A stretch of 64,000 nucleotides of DNA from Streptomyces laurentii (GTDB lineage Bacteria > Actinomycetota > Actinomycetes > Streptomycetales > Streptomycetaceae): assembly GCA_002355495.1 (NCBI GenBank), contig AP017424.1, forward strand, positions 5,149,501 through 5,213,500. The letters run 5' to 3'. Under the pieces are notes generated by a model, which had not been told where the DNA came from, did not search any database, and worked only from the letters and a program-made list of their open reading frames with translations. The translations under genes were made by a program, and so were the position numbers. Below are positions 1 through 8,225 of the stretch, piece by piece (the first letter of the stretch is position 1; the number at the start of each line of letters is the position of its first letter).

Positions 1-460
1 CGCGGACCCGCTGGCCGCGGGCGACCCGGCCCGGGCCGGAGGAGAGCAGCGTCAGGGAGAGGTACGCCTCGGGGGCGAGGTCCGCCGCCGCGCGGGCCAC
101 CAGGCCGCCGAAGGAATGGCCGAGCAGATCCACCGGGCCGTCGCCGAGCGCCGCGGCCTGCGCCACCGCGTCGAGCGCGAGCGCCTTGCGGCGGTAGGCC
201 GCCCGGCCGCGCGGGCCCGGGGTCTCGTGCTGGCCGCGGCCGTCGACGGCGACCGCGCGGTAGCCGGCCTCGCTCAGCGGCCCGAGCAGGGCCAGGAAGT
301 CCTCCTTGCTGCCGGTGAAGCCGGGCAGCAGCAGCGCCGTGCCGTGCCGGGGGACGCCGGCGGGCGGCGCCGTGTCGAGGACGGCGAACTCGCCGCGCGC
401 GGTGGACAGCCGGTAGGTGCGGGTGCGGGGCGGCAGCGCCAGGGAGCGGGGCTTGCTCAT
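1..460 (-). CDS. alpha/beta hydrolase, 3' part outside window
   Basis: This is the N-terminal ~153 residues of an alpha/beta-hydrolase fold protein; the rest lies beyond base 1. The start is the ATG at 458-460. A GHSFGG nucleophile elbow places the catalytic serine at about residue 116. A strand followed by LLLPGFTGSKEDF earlier looks like the oxyanion-hole region. No signal peptide is visible, so a cytoplasmic hydrolase or esterase is likely. The substrate cannot be inferred. A strong terminator hairpin at 486-528 separates it from the helicase gene upstream, so it probably has its own promoter. Confidence 0.8.
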   Translation of the reverse strand, partial: MSKPRSLALPPRTRTYRLSTARGEFAVLDTAPPAGVPRHGTALLLPGFTGSKEDFLALLGPLSEAGYRAVAVDGRGQHETPGPRGRAAYRRKALALDAVAQAAALGDGPVDLLGHSFGGLVARAAADLAPEAYLSLTLLSSGPGRVARGQRVR

Positions 461-485
461 GAAAGGACTGTAACCGGAGCCGTAC

Positions 486-528
486 GCACCGCGGCCCGGT
501 CCCTCGACGAGGAACCGGGCCGCGGTGC
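486..528 (-). terminator. hairpin terminator after the helicase gene
   Basis: A 15-bp perfect inverted repeat (GCACCGCGGCCCGGT and its complement) flanks a 13-nt spacer just 3' of the helicase stop codon on the minus strand. There is no clear U tract, as is common for Streptomyces terminators. Confidence 0.7.
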
Positions 529-542
529 GGTCATCGCAGCCG

Positions 543-1140
543 TCACGCCTCGGGCGCGGCGGCCTTCTTGGTGGCGCGCTTGCGCGGCGCCGCCTTCTTC
601 GGCTGCTCCGCGGCGGCCGGGGCCTCCGCGGTCACGGCCTCGACGGCCTTCTTCGCCGTACGACGCCGGGGCGCCGTCTTCGGCTCGGACGCGTCCGGGG
701 CCACGGCGGCGACCGCCTTCTTCGTGGTCGCGCGCTTGCGGGGCGCGGCCTTCTTCGGCGCCTCGGCCTCGGCCTCGGCGGCGACCGGCTCGGCGGCGAC
801 CGGCTCGGCGGCCGGGGCCGCGACGGTCTTCTTGGCGGTGGCGCGCTTGCGCGGGGCCTTGGGGGCCTCGGCGGGCGCGTCGGCCTCGACGACCGGCTCG
901 GCGGTGACGGCCTTCTTGACGGTCCGCTTGCGCGGGGCGGCCTTCTTCGGCGCCTCGGCCGGGGCCTCGTCGGCCTTCGGCTCGGCGACCGGCTCCGCGA
1001 CGGCCTTCTTGGCGGCCGCGCGCTTGCGCGGCGCCTTCGGGGCCTCGGGCTCCGCGGCCGGCTCGGCGGCGACGGGCTCGGCGGTGACGGCCTTCTTGAC
1101 GGTCCGCTTGCGCGGGGCCGCCTTCTTCGGCGCCTCTGCC
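543..1140 (-). repeat. tandem Lys/Arg-rich repeats in helicase tail
   Basis: Seven imperfect copies of a unit reading APRKRxxxKKAV, separated by Ala/Glu/Pro spacers, form the C-terminus. The DNA is repetitive too: the stretch starting near 901 recurs almost exactly near 1080. The composition resembles histone H1 tails and the PAKKA tails of actinobacterial HU proteins, which suggests non-specific nucleic-acid binding. Confidence 0.75.
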
Positions 1141-3688
1141 CTGGGCTCCTCCGCCTGGGGCTCGGCGGCCTTCGGCGCCTCGGCCTTCGGCTCCGCGACG
1201 GGCGCGGCGGCCGGGGCCGACTCGACGATCACCACGGCACCGGTGCCCGCGGTCGACGTCACCGGGCTCGACGCCCGGCGGGTCGCCCGGCGACGGGCCG
1301 GCTTCGGCTCCTCCACCGGCGCGGCGGCCACGGGAGCCACCGGCTCCTCGGCCTTCGGCGCGGCGGCGGGCTCGGCGGTGTCGGTCACCGGGCGGGTGAC
1401 CCGGCGGCGGCCCCGCGGACCGGCCGAGGCCGGTGCGGCGGCGACCGGCGCGGCGGTGGCCTGCGCGGGAACGGCGGCCGGGGCGGTCGCGGCGGGAGCG
1501 GCGGCCGTACGGACCGGCTTCCGCTCCTGGGCGGCCTGGGCCGGGACGACCGCGGCGGCGGCCAGCGCGGCGGCGGCCGACTCCACGGTCTGGAAGGACA
1601 CGCCCTCCTCCGTACGGCGCGGACGCACCGGACGCTTGCGCGGCGCGGAGGCGGGCGCCGAAGCGGCCCGCTGACGCGGCTCGGCGACGGCCGGCGCGGC
1701 CGGAGCCTCGGCGGTACGGCCACGGCCACGCGAACGGCGGCCACGGCCACCCTCGGCGGCGGGGGCCTCGGCGCGCGGCGTCTCGGCCGGCGCGGTCACC
1801 GGAGCGGCCTGGGCGGCCGGCTCGGCGGCCTCCGCGCGCCCGCCACGACGGCGGCGCGGGGCCTCCTCCATGACGGTGACGGCGGGAGCGACATCGACGG
1901 GCGCGGACGCGGACACGGTCTCGGTCACGGCCTCGGCGGTCGCCGGGGCCGTACGGGCCTCGCCACCACGGCCACGACGTCGGCGGGGACGGCCTTCGGC
2001 GGCCGGGGTCTCCACGACGGGGGTCTCGACGACCGGGGCCGGGGCGACCGGGGTCTCGACGGCGGCCGGCTGCGCGGGCTCCACCGTCTTCACGGGCTCG
2101 GGAGCCTCGGCCGGCTCCACCGGGGCGGCAGCGGCGGCCGGGGTCGCACCCGCGACCGGCACACCGGCGCCGACTCCGCCACCGCGGGTACGGCGGCGGC
2201 GCGGGCGACGCGGACCGGCCGGCGCCTCGGCACCGTCGGTCGCCTCGGGGGTGGTCTGGTCCACGGCCACGGGAGCGGTGGTGGTCGCCGCGTCGGCGAC
2301 ACCCTCGCCACTCCGCGTACGGCGGCGCTGGCGCGGGGTACGGGCCGGACGCTCCTCGGCGGCCTTCTCGCGCTCCTGGCGTCCGCCGCGGCCACGACGG
2401 CCGCCCGGCTCGCCCAGGTCCTCGATCACCTCGGCGTCCAGACCGGCACGGGTGCGCTCGGCGCGCGGCAGTATGCCCTTGGTGCCGGCGGGGATGTCGA
2501 GGGCCTCGTAGAGGTGCGGCGAGCTGGAGTACGTCTCGACCGGGTTGTGGAAGTCGAGGCCGAGCGCCTTGTTGATCAGCTGCCAGCGCGGGATGTCGTC
2601 CCAGTCGACGAGGGTGATCGCCGTACCGCTCGCGCCCGCGCGGCCGGTTCGGCCGGTGCGGTGGAGGTAGGTCTTCTCGTCGTCGGGGATCTGGTAGTTG
2701 ATGACGTGGGTGACGCCCTCGACGTCGATGCCGCGGGCGGCGACGTCGGTGGCGACGAGTACGTCGACCTTGCCGTTGCGGAAGGCGCGCAGCGCCTGCT
2801 CGCGGGCGCCCTGGCCGAGGTCGCCGTGGACGGCGCCGGAGGCGAAGCCGCGGCGCTCCAGCTGCTCGGCGATGTCGGCGGCGGTGCGCTTGGTGCGGCA
2901 GAAGATCATCGCGAGGCCGCGGCCGCGGGCCTGCAGGATGCGGGAGACCAGCTCCGGCTTGTCCATGTTGTGGGCACGGAAGACGTGCTGCGCGATGTTG
3001 GCGTGGGTCACGCCCTCGTCGTCCGACGAGGTGGCGCGGATGTGCGTGGGCTTCGACATGTAGCGGCGGGCCAGACCGATGACGGCGCCCGGCATGGTCG
3101 CCGAGAACAGCATGGTCTGACGCTTCGCCGGAAGCATGCTGAGGATCTTCTCGACGTCGGGCAGGAAGCCCAGGTCGAGCATCTCGTCGGCCTCGTCGAG
3201 GACGAGCGTCTTGATCTTCGACAGGTCGAGCTTGCGCTGGCCGGCCAGGTCGAGCAGGCGGCCCGGGGTGCCGACGACCACGTCGACGCCCTTCTGCAGC
3301 GCCTCGACCTGCGGCTCGTAGGCCCGGCCGCCGTAGATGGCGAGGACGCGCACGTTGCGCACCTTGCCGGCGGTCAGCAGGTCGTTGGTGACCTGCTGGC
3401 ACAGCTCACGGGTGGGGACGACGACGAGGGCCTGCGGGGCCTCGGTCAGCTCCTCGGGGTGGCACGCCCGGCCTCGGCGTCGGCGGGGACGACGACGCGC
3501 TCGAGGATGGGGAGGCCGAAACCGAGGGTCTTGCCCGTACCGGTCTTGGCCTGGCCGATGACGTCGGTGCCGGACAGGGCGACCGGGAGCGTCATCTCCT
3601 GGATGGGGAAGGGGGTCACGATGCCGACGGCTTCGAGGGCCTCGGCGGTCTCGGGAAGGATCCCGAGCTCTCGGAAAGTCGTACTCAG
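543..3688 (-). pseudogene. DEAD-box RNA helicase with H1-like tail, apparent 1-base frameshift
   Basis: The gene encodes an RhlE/CsdA-like ATP-dependent RNA helicase of about 1048 residues. The Q motif (TPFPIQ), Walker A (AKTGTGKT, residues ~47-54), PTREL, DEAD (VLDEADEML), SAT and HRTGRTGR motifs are all recognisable. The chosen start is CTG at 3686-3688, with AGAGG seven bases upstream; the protein begins STTFRELGI after Met. One base is missing near the G run at 3456-3459, at about codon 78, so as written translation from the start ends at the TGA at 3446-3448 and the rest is out of frame. After the helicase core comes a ~550-residue Ala/Pro/Arg/Lys-rich tail with RGR patches and seven basic APRKR-type repeats. 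The break may be a sequencing error in a homopolymer or a true mutation. It is the likely Rv3211/rhlE orthologue. Confidence 0.85.
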
Positions 3689-4090
3689 GGTGCTGCCTCT
3701 TCTGTGAGACGCGGCGCGAGGCGAACGAAGGGGGTCTCACCGTGCCGCAATCCGTCGGCGGGATCGCGAGGATCACCGCCCGGTAGGGCGCGGGACCACT
3801 GCCGTCGCTCGAGCGTCGTGCCGCTGAGGGGCCCTTCCGCGGGTCCGCCGGAAGGGTTGTCGGGCCGGAGCCGATCGGGCCACCGACCGGGCATCCTCAT
3901 TCATGAGTCGGCCTCCTGGGTACGTCCGAACGTGCGAAAACTTGTCCGCATACTCAGCAGGCGCATTACCACTGTACCCCGGAATCGCGCAGGTGTGTCG
4001 GGAGAATTCCGGACGAGGCCACGGTCACAGGGCCGCACCGGCGCGGACCGGGCCCCGGGCGGACCGCCCGAGCGGGCTATTGTGCGGCTC
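3689..4090. other. 402-bp divergent intergenic region
   Basis: No gene is supported here. The region must hold the helicase leader and promoter (minus strand) and the promoter for the ferritin-like gene (plus strand). A short hairpin (CCCTTCCG and its complement) lies near 3832-3857. An AT-richer patch at 3940-3985 has a TTGTCC hexamer and is the best place to look for promoters, but I cannot assign -10 and -35 boxes with confidence. Confidence 0.4.
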
Positions 4091-4822
4091 ATGGAGACGC
4101 CTGACAACGCCACACCCACCGGTATCGCCGCCCAGGACTGGGCCACGGCCTCCGCCGTGCCGCAGTACCGCGCCGCCGTGATCGACCTGCTCGGCGCGCT
4201 CGCCTACGGCGAGCTCGCGGCCTTCGAGCGGCTCGCCGAGGACGCCAAGCTGGCGCCGACCCTCGCGGACAAGGCGGAGCTGGCGAAGATGGCCTCCGCC
4301 GAGTTCCACCACTTCGAGCGGCTGCGCGACCGGCTCGCCGCCGTGGACGCCGAGCCGACCGAGGCCATGGAGCCGTTCGCCCGCGCGCTGGACGACTTCC
4401 ACCGCCAGACCGCCCCGTCGGACTGGCTGGAGGGCCTGGTCAAGGCGTACGTCGGCGACTCGATCGCCAGTGACTTCTACCGGGAGGTCGCGGCCCGCCT
4501 CGACTCCGACACCCGCGCCCTGGTGCTGTCGGTCCTCGACGACACGGGCCACGGCAACTTCGCCGTCGAGAAGGTCCGGGCCGCGATCGACGCCGACCCG
4601 CGGGTCGGCGGCCGGCTCGCCCTGTGGGCCCGCCGGCTGATGGGCGAGGCGCTGTCGCAGGCGCAGCGGGTGGTCGCGGAGCGCGACGCGCTGTCGACGA
4701 TGCTGGTCGGCGGCGTGGAGGGGATGGCCGCGGGCTTCGACCTCGCCGAGGTCGGCCGGATGTTCTCGCGGATCACCGAGGCGCACACCAAGCGGATGGC
4801 CGCGCTGGGCCTCGCCGCCTGA
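4091..4822 (+). CDS. ferritin-like fold protein (MiaE-like)
   Basis: A 243-residue all-helical protein of the ferritin-like family related to tRNA hydroxylase MiaE. The first helix pair carries the expected metal ligands: a Glu in LAAFERL and an ExxH in AEFHHFERL. The second pair has DSIASDFY and DTGH where Glu and ExxH are usual, so the di-iron site would be Asp-substituted. The start is ATG 4091; an in-frame GTG lies 9 bases upstream. It is divergent from the helicase, as Rv3210c is next to rhlE in mycobacteria. Hydroxylase activity is possible but not shown. Confidence 0.8.
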   Translation: METPDNATPTGIAAQDWATASAVPQYRAAVIDLLGALAYGELAAFERLAEDAKLAPTLADKAELAKMASAEFHHFERLRDRLAAVDAEPTEAMEPFARALDDFHRQTAPSDWLEGLVKAYVGDSIASDFYREVAARLDSDTRALVLSVLDDTGHGNFAVEKVRAAIDADPRVGGRLALWARRLMGEALSQAQRVVAERDALSTMLVGGVEGMAAGFDLAEVGRMFSRITEAHTKRMAALGLAA

Positions 4823-4955
4823 CGCCGTCTCTTCTGATCTCCCGCAGGCTGTACGTACGCGGTCGGCGCGTCCCGCACGGGATGCCCGGCCGCGTCGTGG
4901 TGTCCGCGCCGTGACGACGCCTCAGCCGCGGGTCCGCCGACGGCCGGAGGGTCCG

Positions 4956-5225
4956 TCAGACGGTGGCTGAGCGGCGCAGCCGTCGCGCGGCCGGCCGCAG
5001 CAGCAGCGACAGCAGGACAGCCGCGATCGCGACGGCGCCGACGAGAGTGGCCAGGAAGTGCCCGGGCCCGAGCGCCCCATGGGTCACGAGCGCGCCGAAG
5101 ACCGCGCCGAGCGCGCCGGTGAGGAGCACGGCGCCCCGCACGGGGAGGCGGCCGGCGAAACGGTGCGCGGCGGCCCAGGCCAGTGCGGCACCGAGCAGGG
5201 CGGAACCGAGAGCTTCCAGGAACAC
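4956..5225 (-). CDS. small integral membrane protein
   Basis: An 89-residue hydrophobic protein starting at GTG 5225, preceded by GAGGTGAT. It has about three predicted membrane segments: an N-terminal Ala/Leu-rich helix, a central GAVLLTGALGAVFGAL helix and a C-terminal FLATLVGAVAIAAVLLSLLL helix, ending in a basic tail. No family is recognised and no function is inferred. Confidence 0.6.
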   Translation of the reverse strand: MFLEALGSALLGAALAWAAAHRFAGRLPVRGAVLLTGALGAVFGALVTHGALGPGHFLATLVGAVAIAAVLLSLLLRPAARRLRRSATV

Positions 5226-5318
5226 GGGGGATCACCTCGCGGGGGATGCGGGGCGGGCAGTGCGGTCACACCCGTCCTACCCGGTCACTCGGGATGACAA
5301 TCCTCTCGGCGCCCCCGG

Positions 5319-5351
5319 CCGACCCTGATCCGACCCTGATCCGACCCTGAG
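5319..5351. repeat. three tandem copies of an 11-bp repeat
   Basis: CCGACCCTGAT is present three times head to tail (the last copy ends in G instead of T), upstream of the small membrane protein and beyond the terminator of the DUF3107 gene. An 11-bp period is close to one helical turn. No function is known. Confidence 0.7.
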
Positions 5352-5375
5352 ATGTCCGCGGGTGTCCGCGTAGCC

Positions 5376-5411
5376 GAAAGGCCCGGCGGACTCACGTCCA
5401 CCGGGCCTTTC
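5376..5411 (-). terminator. terminator of the DUF3107 gene
   Basis: A perfect 11-bp stem (GAAAGGCCCGG with CCGGGCCTTTC) lies 22 bases beyond the DUF3107 stop codon on the minus strand. Confidence 0.75.
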
Positions 5412-5432
5412 ACACGCCTTCGGGCGCGTCGC

Positions 5433-5660
5433 TCAGAGCGCGCCGAAGCCCACCCGGCGCACCGCCGGCTCGCCGAGCTCGACGTATGCGATCTTGTCGG
5501 CCGGTACGAGGACCTTGCGGCCCTTCTCGTCCGTCAGGCTGAGCAGCTGCGACGTGCCCGCGAGAGCGTCGGCGATCGCCTTCTCGACCTCCTCGGCGGA
5601 CTGTCCGCTCTCCAGCACGATCTCCCGGGGTGCGTGCTGCACGCCGATCTTGACCTCCAC
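5433..5660 (-). CDS. DUF3107 family protein (TB9.4-like)
   Basis: A 75-residue protein beginning VEVKIGVQHAPREI, the signature of the actinobacterial DUF3107 family (mycobacterial TB9.4). The GTG start at 5660 is preceded by GGAGGG at good spacing. An upstream in-frame extension lacks a ribosome site and was left out. Function is unknown. Its place beside the TetR gene is conserved in actinobacteria. Confidence 0.88.
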   Translation of the reverse strand: MEVKIGVQHAPREIVLESGQSAEEVEKAIADALAGTSQLLSLTDEKGRKVLVPADKIAYVELGEPAVRRVGFGAL

Positions 5661-5770
5661 GGCTATGTCCCTCCGAACGGTCAGCCTTGCGCGAGGATCC
5701 CGCGCCGTACCAGCCCACATTAGCCCGGTGAGGGGACGGGCACGGCCCGCGTACGGCACGCCAAGAGCGA

Positions 5771-5815
5771 ACAGGGCCTGTCACCGGCCCCGTGGGGCGC
5801 GGTGACAGGCCCTGT
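5771..5815 (-). terminator. terminator of the TetR gene
   Basis: A perfect 15-bp stem (ACAGGGCCTGTCACC and its complement) with a 15-nt loop begins 15 bases after the TetR stop codon. Confidence 0.8.
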
Positions 5816-5829
5816 CCTCGCGTGCGCGG

Positions 5830-6489
5830 TCAGTGGCCTTCGGCGGTCAGCTGTCCGTCGGTGGCGTGCAGCGGGAAGCCCGCGATGCCGCGCCAGGCCA
5901 GCGAGGTCAGCAGGGCCACCGCCTTGTCCCGGGGCACCGGGGACGAGCTGGACAGCCAGTAGCGGGCCACGACCTGCGAGACGCCGCCGAGGCCGACGGC
6001 CAGCAGCATCGACTCGTCCTGGGAGAGACCGGTGTCCTCGGCGATGACGTCCGAGATCGCCTCGGCGCACTGCAGCGAGACCCGGTCGACGCGCTCGCGC
6101 ACGGCCGGCTCGTTGGTGAGGTCGGACTCGAAGACCAGCCGGAAGGCGCCGCCCTCGTCCTGGACGTACGCGAAGTAGGCGTCCATGGTGGCCGCGACGC
6201 GCAGCTTGTTGTCCGACGTGGACGCGAGCGCGGTGCGCACCGACTGGAGCAGGGCCTCGCAGTGCTGGTCGAGCAGCGCCAGGTAGAGCTCCAGCTTGCC
6301 CGGGAAGTGCTGGTACAGCACCGGCTTGCTCACGCCGGCCCGTTCGGCGATGTCGTCCATGGCCGCCGCGTGGTACCCCTGGGCGACGAACACCTCCTGG
6401 GCCGCGCCGAGGAGCTGGTTCCTTCGGGCACGGCGCGGCAGGCGCGTGCCCCGAGGGCGTGCTGCCTCTGTCTGCTCGATGGCGCTCAC
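5830..6489 (-). CDS. TetR/AcrR family transcriptional regulator
   Basis: A 219-residue regulator. Residues ~17-65 form the TetR helix-turn-helix, including ARRNQLLGAAQEVF, DDIAERAGVSKPVLYQHF and PGKLELYLALL. The rest is a helical ligand-binding domain with no cysteine-based sensor evident. The GTG start at 6489 has GGGAGG five bases upstream. It probably corresponds to Rv3208, which also neighbours DUF3107. Target genes and ligand cannot be read from the sequence. Confidence 0.9.
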   Translation of the reverse strand: MSAIEQTEAARPRGTRLPRRARRNQLLGAAQEVFVAQGYHAAAMDDIAERAGVSKPVLYQHFPGKLELYLALLDQHCEALLQSVRTALASTSDNKLRVAATMDAYFAYVQDEGGAFRLVFESDLTNEPAVRERVDRVSLQCAEAISDVIAEDTGLSQDESMLLAVGLGGVSQVVARYWLSSSSPVPRDKAVALLTSLAWRGIAGFPLHATDGQLTAEGH

Positions 6490-6738
6490 GCCGCCTCCCA
6501 AAGATCGATCCATGCGCGCATTGGCGTCGCGCCCGCCATCGTACTTTTGGGTAACGCGGCCGTGCGCGGTGCGCACGCAGAATTTCACGGACCGGACGCC
6601 CAGGGCGAGGGGGGAATGGTCATCTCCCTGGGAACACGGTCCCGGATCCGTCCGTCTTCCGGACTCCGCCGGCCCAGGATCCGGCTGCCGGCGCCTTGCC
6701 CGTCCGGCGTCCGGGGGCCGGTTCCGTCCGGTCGCCGT

Positions 6739-7041
6739 TCAGCGGTAGTCCTCCTCGTCGGCCGCGACGACCCGGCCCTGCTCGACGATGTCCGCGTCGT
6801 TCGCCTGGTCGCGGCGCCGCCGCAGCCGGCGCAGCGGCTCGTCCTCGCGCTGCTGCACTTCCTTGCGCTGGTCCGCCGCGTCGGCCTCCGGCACCTCCTC
6901 GTCGATCGGGACGTCGTGCTCCGAGGGGAACGTGTGCCGCTCCTCGGCGCCGGTGCCGCCCTGGGCGCCGTCCGGTTCGCGGGCGTCGTTCGCCTGATGC
7001 GCCTCGTTCGCCTCGTTCGCCTCGTGCGGGTCGGCGGTCAT
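6739..7041 (-). CDS. hydrophilic acidic protein of unknown function
   Basis: A 100-residue, highly charged protein with no predicted fold family. Its N-terminus has short EAN-type repeats (EANEANEAHQAND), its middle is Glu/Asp-rich, and a basic RRLRRRRDQAND stretch precedes an acidic end. The ATG start is at 7041. It is probably largely disordered. No function is inferred. Confidence 0.6.
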   Translation of the reverse strand: MTADPHEANEANEAHQANDAREPDGAQGGTGAEERHTFPSEHDVPIDEEVPEADAADQRKEVQQREDEPLRRLRRRRDQANDADIVEQGRVVAADEEDYR

Positions 7042-7227
7042 GCGGCTCCTTCCGTCGAGCGGGTCCGCGGGCCGGGGGCCGGTGGGCCGGTGGATCGGTG
7101 TGCCAGGGGGCCGGCGCTGGTCGCCGGGCCTCCCTTACGAGCGTAGGAGCTTCGCCGGAGGGCCGCACCCGAGCCTGTGACGGCGCACACACGCATCCCG
7201 GCGTGATCGTCTCGTAATATCGCTGCC

Positions 7228-8217
7228 ATGTCCTCGACCGAGCTGCCGGAAACCCGGACCGCCGACGCGCCACCCGCGACCCGGCCGTCCCGCACGGCGC
7301 GGATCGCCGACGGCGAGGAGCTGCGGTCCGTGGCGCTGCCCGGACTCACCCTGGCCGTGCGGAGCCGCCCCGGCGACCGCCCGGGACTGCCGCCCGCGCT
7401 GTACGTGCACGGGCTCGGCGGCTCCTCGCAGAACTGGTCCGGCCTGATGCCGCTGCTGGCCGACCTCGTCGACGGCGCCGCGGTCGACCTGCCCGGCTTC
7501 GGCGACTCGCCGCCGCCGGACGACAGCAACTACTCGGTGACCGGCCACGCCCGCGCGATCATCCGGCTGCTCGACGCCGAGGGCCGCGGCCCGGTGCACC
7601 TGTTCGGCAACTCGATGGGCGGCGCGGTCGCCACCCGGGTCGCCGCCGTGCGCCCCGACCTGGTGCGCACCCTCACCCTCGTCTCCCCGGCGCTGCCCGA
7701 GCTGCGCCCCCAGCGCTCCGCCTGGCCGACCGTGCTGCTCGCGGTGCCCGGGGTCGCGGGCCTGCTCGCGAACCTCACCAAGGACTGGACGGCCGAGCAC
7801 CGGGTGCGCGGGGTCCTCTCCCTCTGTTACGGCGATCCGCGCCGGGTCACCGAGGAGGGGCTGCGCGAGGCCGTCGAGGAGATGGAACGCCGCCTGGAAC
7901 TCCCGTACTTCTGGGACGCCATGGCCCGTTCCTCGCGCGGCATCGTCGACGCGTACACGCTCGGCGGCCAGCACGGTCTGTGGCGGCAGGCGGAGCGGGT
8001 CCTCGCCCCCACGCTGCTGGTGTACGGCGGGCGCGACCGGCTCGTCTCGTACCGGATGGCGCGCAAGGCGGCCGCCGCGTTCCGCGGCTCGCGGCTGCTG
8101 ACGCTCCCGGACGCGGGGCACGTGGCCATGATGGAGTACCCGCGGGCCGTCGCCGCGGCGGTACGGGAGCTGATCACCGACGCCGGGAGCGAGGCGGCGG
8201 CCGAGGGCGGGAGCTGA
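7228..8217 (+). CDS. alpha/beta hydrolase
   Basis: A 329-residue alpha/beta hydrolase. The oxyanion region YVHGLGGSSQNW, the nucleophile elbow GNSMGG (Ser near residue 131), an Asp in YGGRDRLV and a His in DAGHVAMMEYP complete a classic Ser-Asp-His triad. No signal peptide is seen. The start is ATG 7228. The next gene begins 8 bases after its stop, so the two are probably co-transcribed. It may correspond to LipV in mycobacteria, but the family is too broad to name a substrate. Confidence 0.88.
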   Translation: MSSTELPETRTADAPPATRPSRTARIADGEELRSVALPGLTLAVRSRPGDRPGLPPALYVHGLGGSSQNWSGLMPLLADLVDGAAVDLPGFGDSPPPDDSNYSVTGHARAIIRLLDAEGRGPVHLFGNSMGGAVATRVAAVRPDLVRTLTLVSPALPELRPQRSAWPTVLLAVPGVAGLLANLTKDWTAEHRVRGVLSLCYGDPRRVTEEGLREAVEEMERRLELPYFWDAMARSSRGIVDAYTLGGQHGLWRQAERVLAPTLLVYGGRDRLVSYRMARKAAAAFRGSRLLTLPDAGHVAMMEYPRAVAAAVRELITDAGSEAAAEGGS

Positions 8218-8225
8218 ACCGGACC

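Noticed and set aside
900..1115. Repeats in the helicase tail as a possible CRISPR array
   Set aside because: The repeats keep the reading frame, vary in sequence and length and encode protein repeats; spacers are not unique non-coding sequences.
525..3707. Very long plus-strand open frame opposite the helicase gene
   Set aside because: High GC leaves opposite frames open. It has low-complexity Gly/Arg/Leu composition and no domain, whereas the minus strand has helicase motifs.
3940..3990. A second WhiB7-type promoter upstream of the ferritin-like gene
   Set aside because: There is an AAAAC tract and a TTGTCC, but no good -10 at 17-19 bases, so the case is weak.
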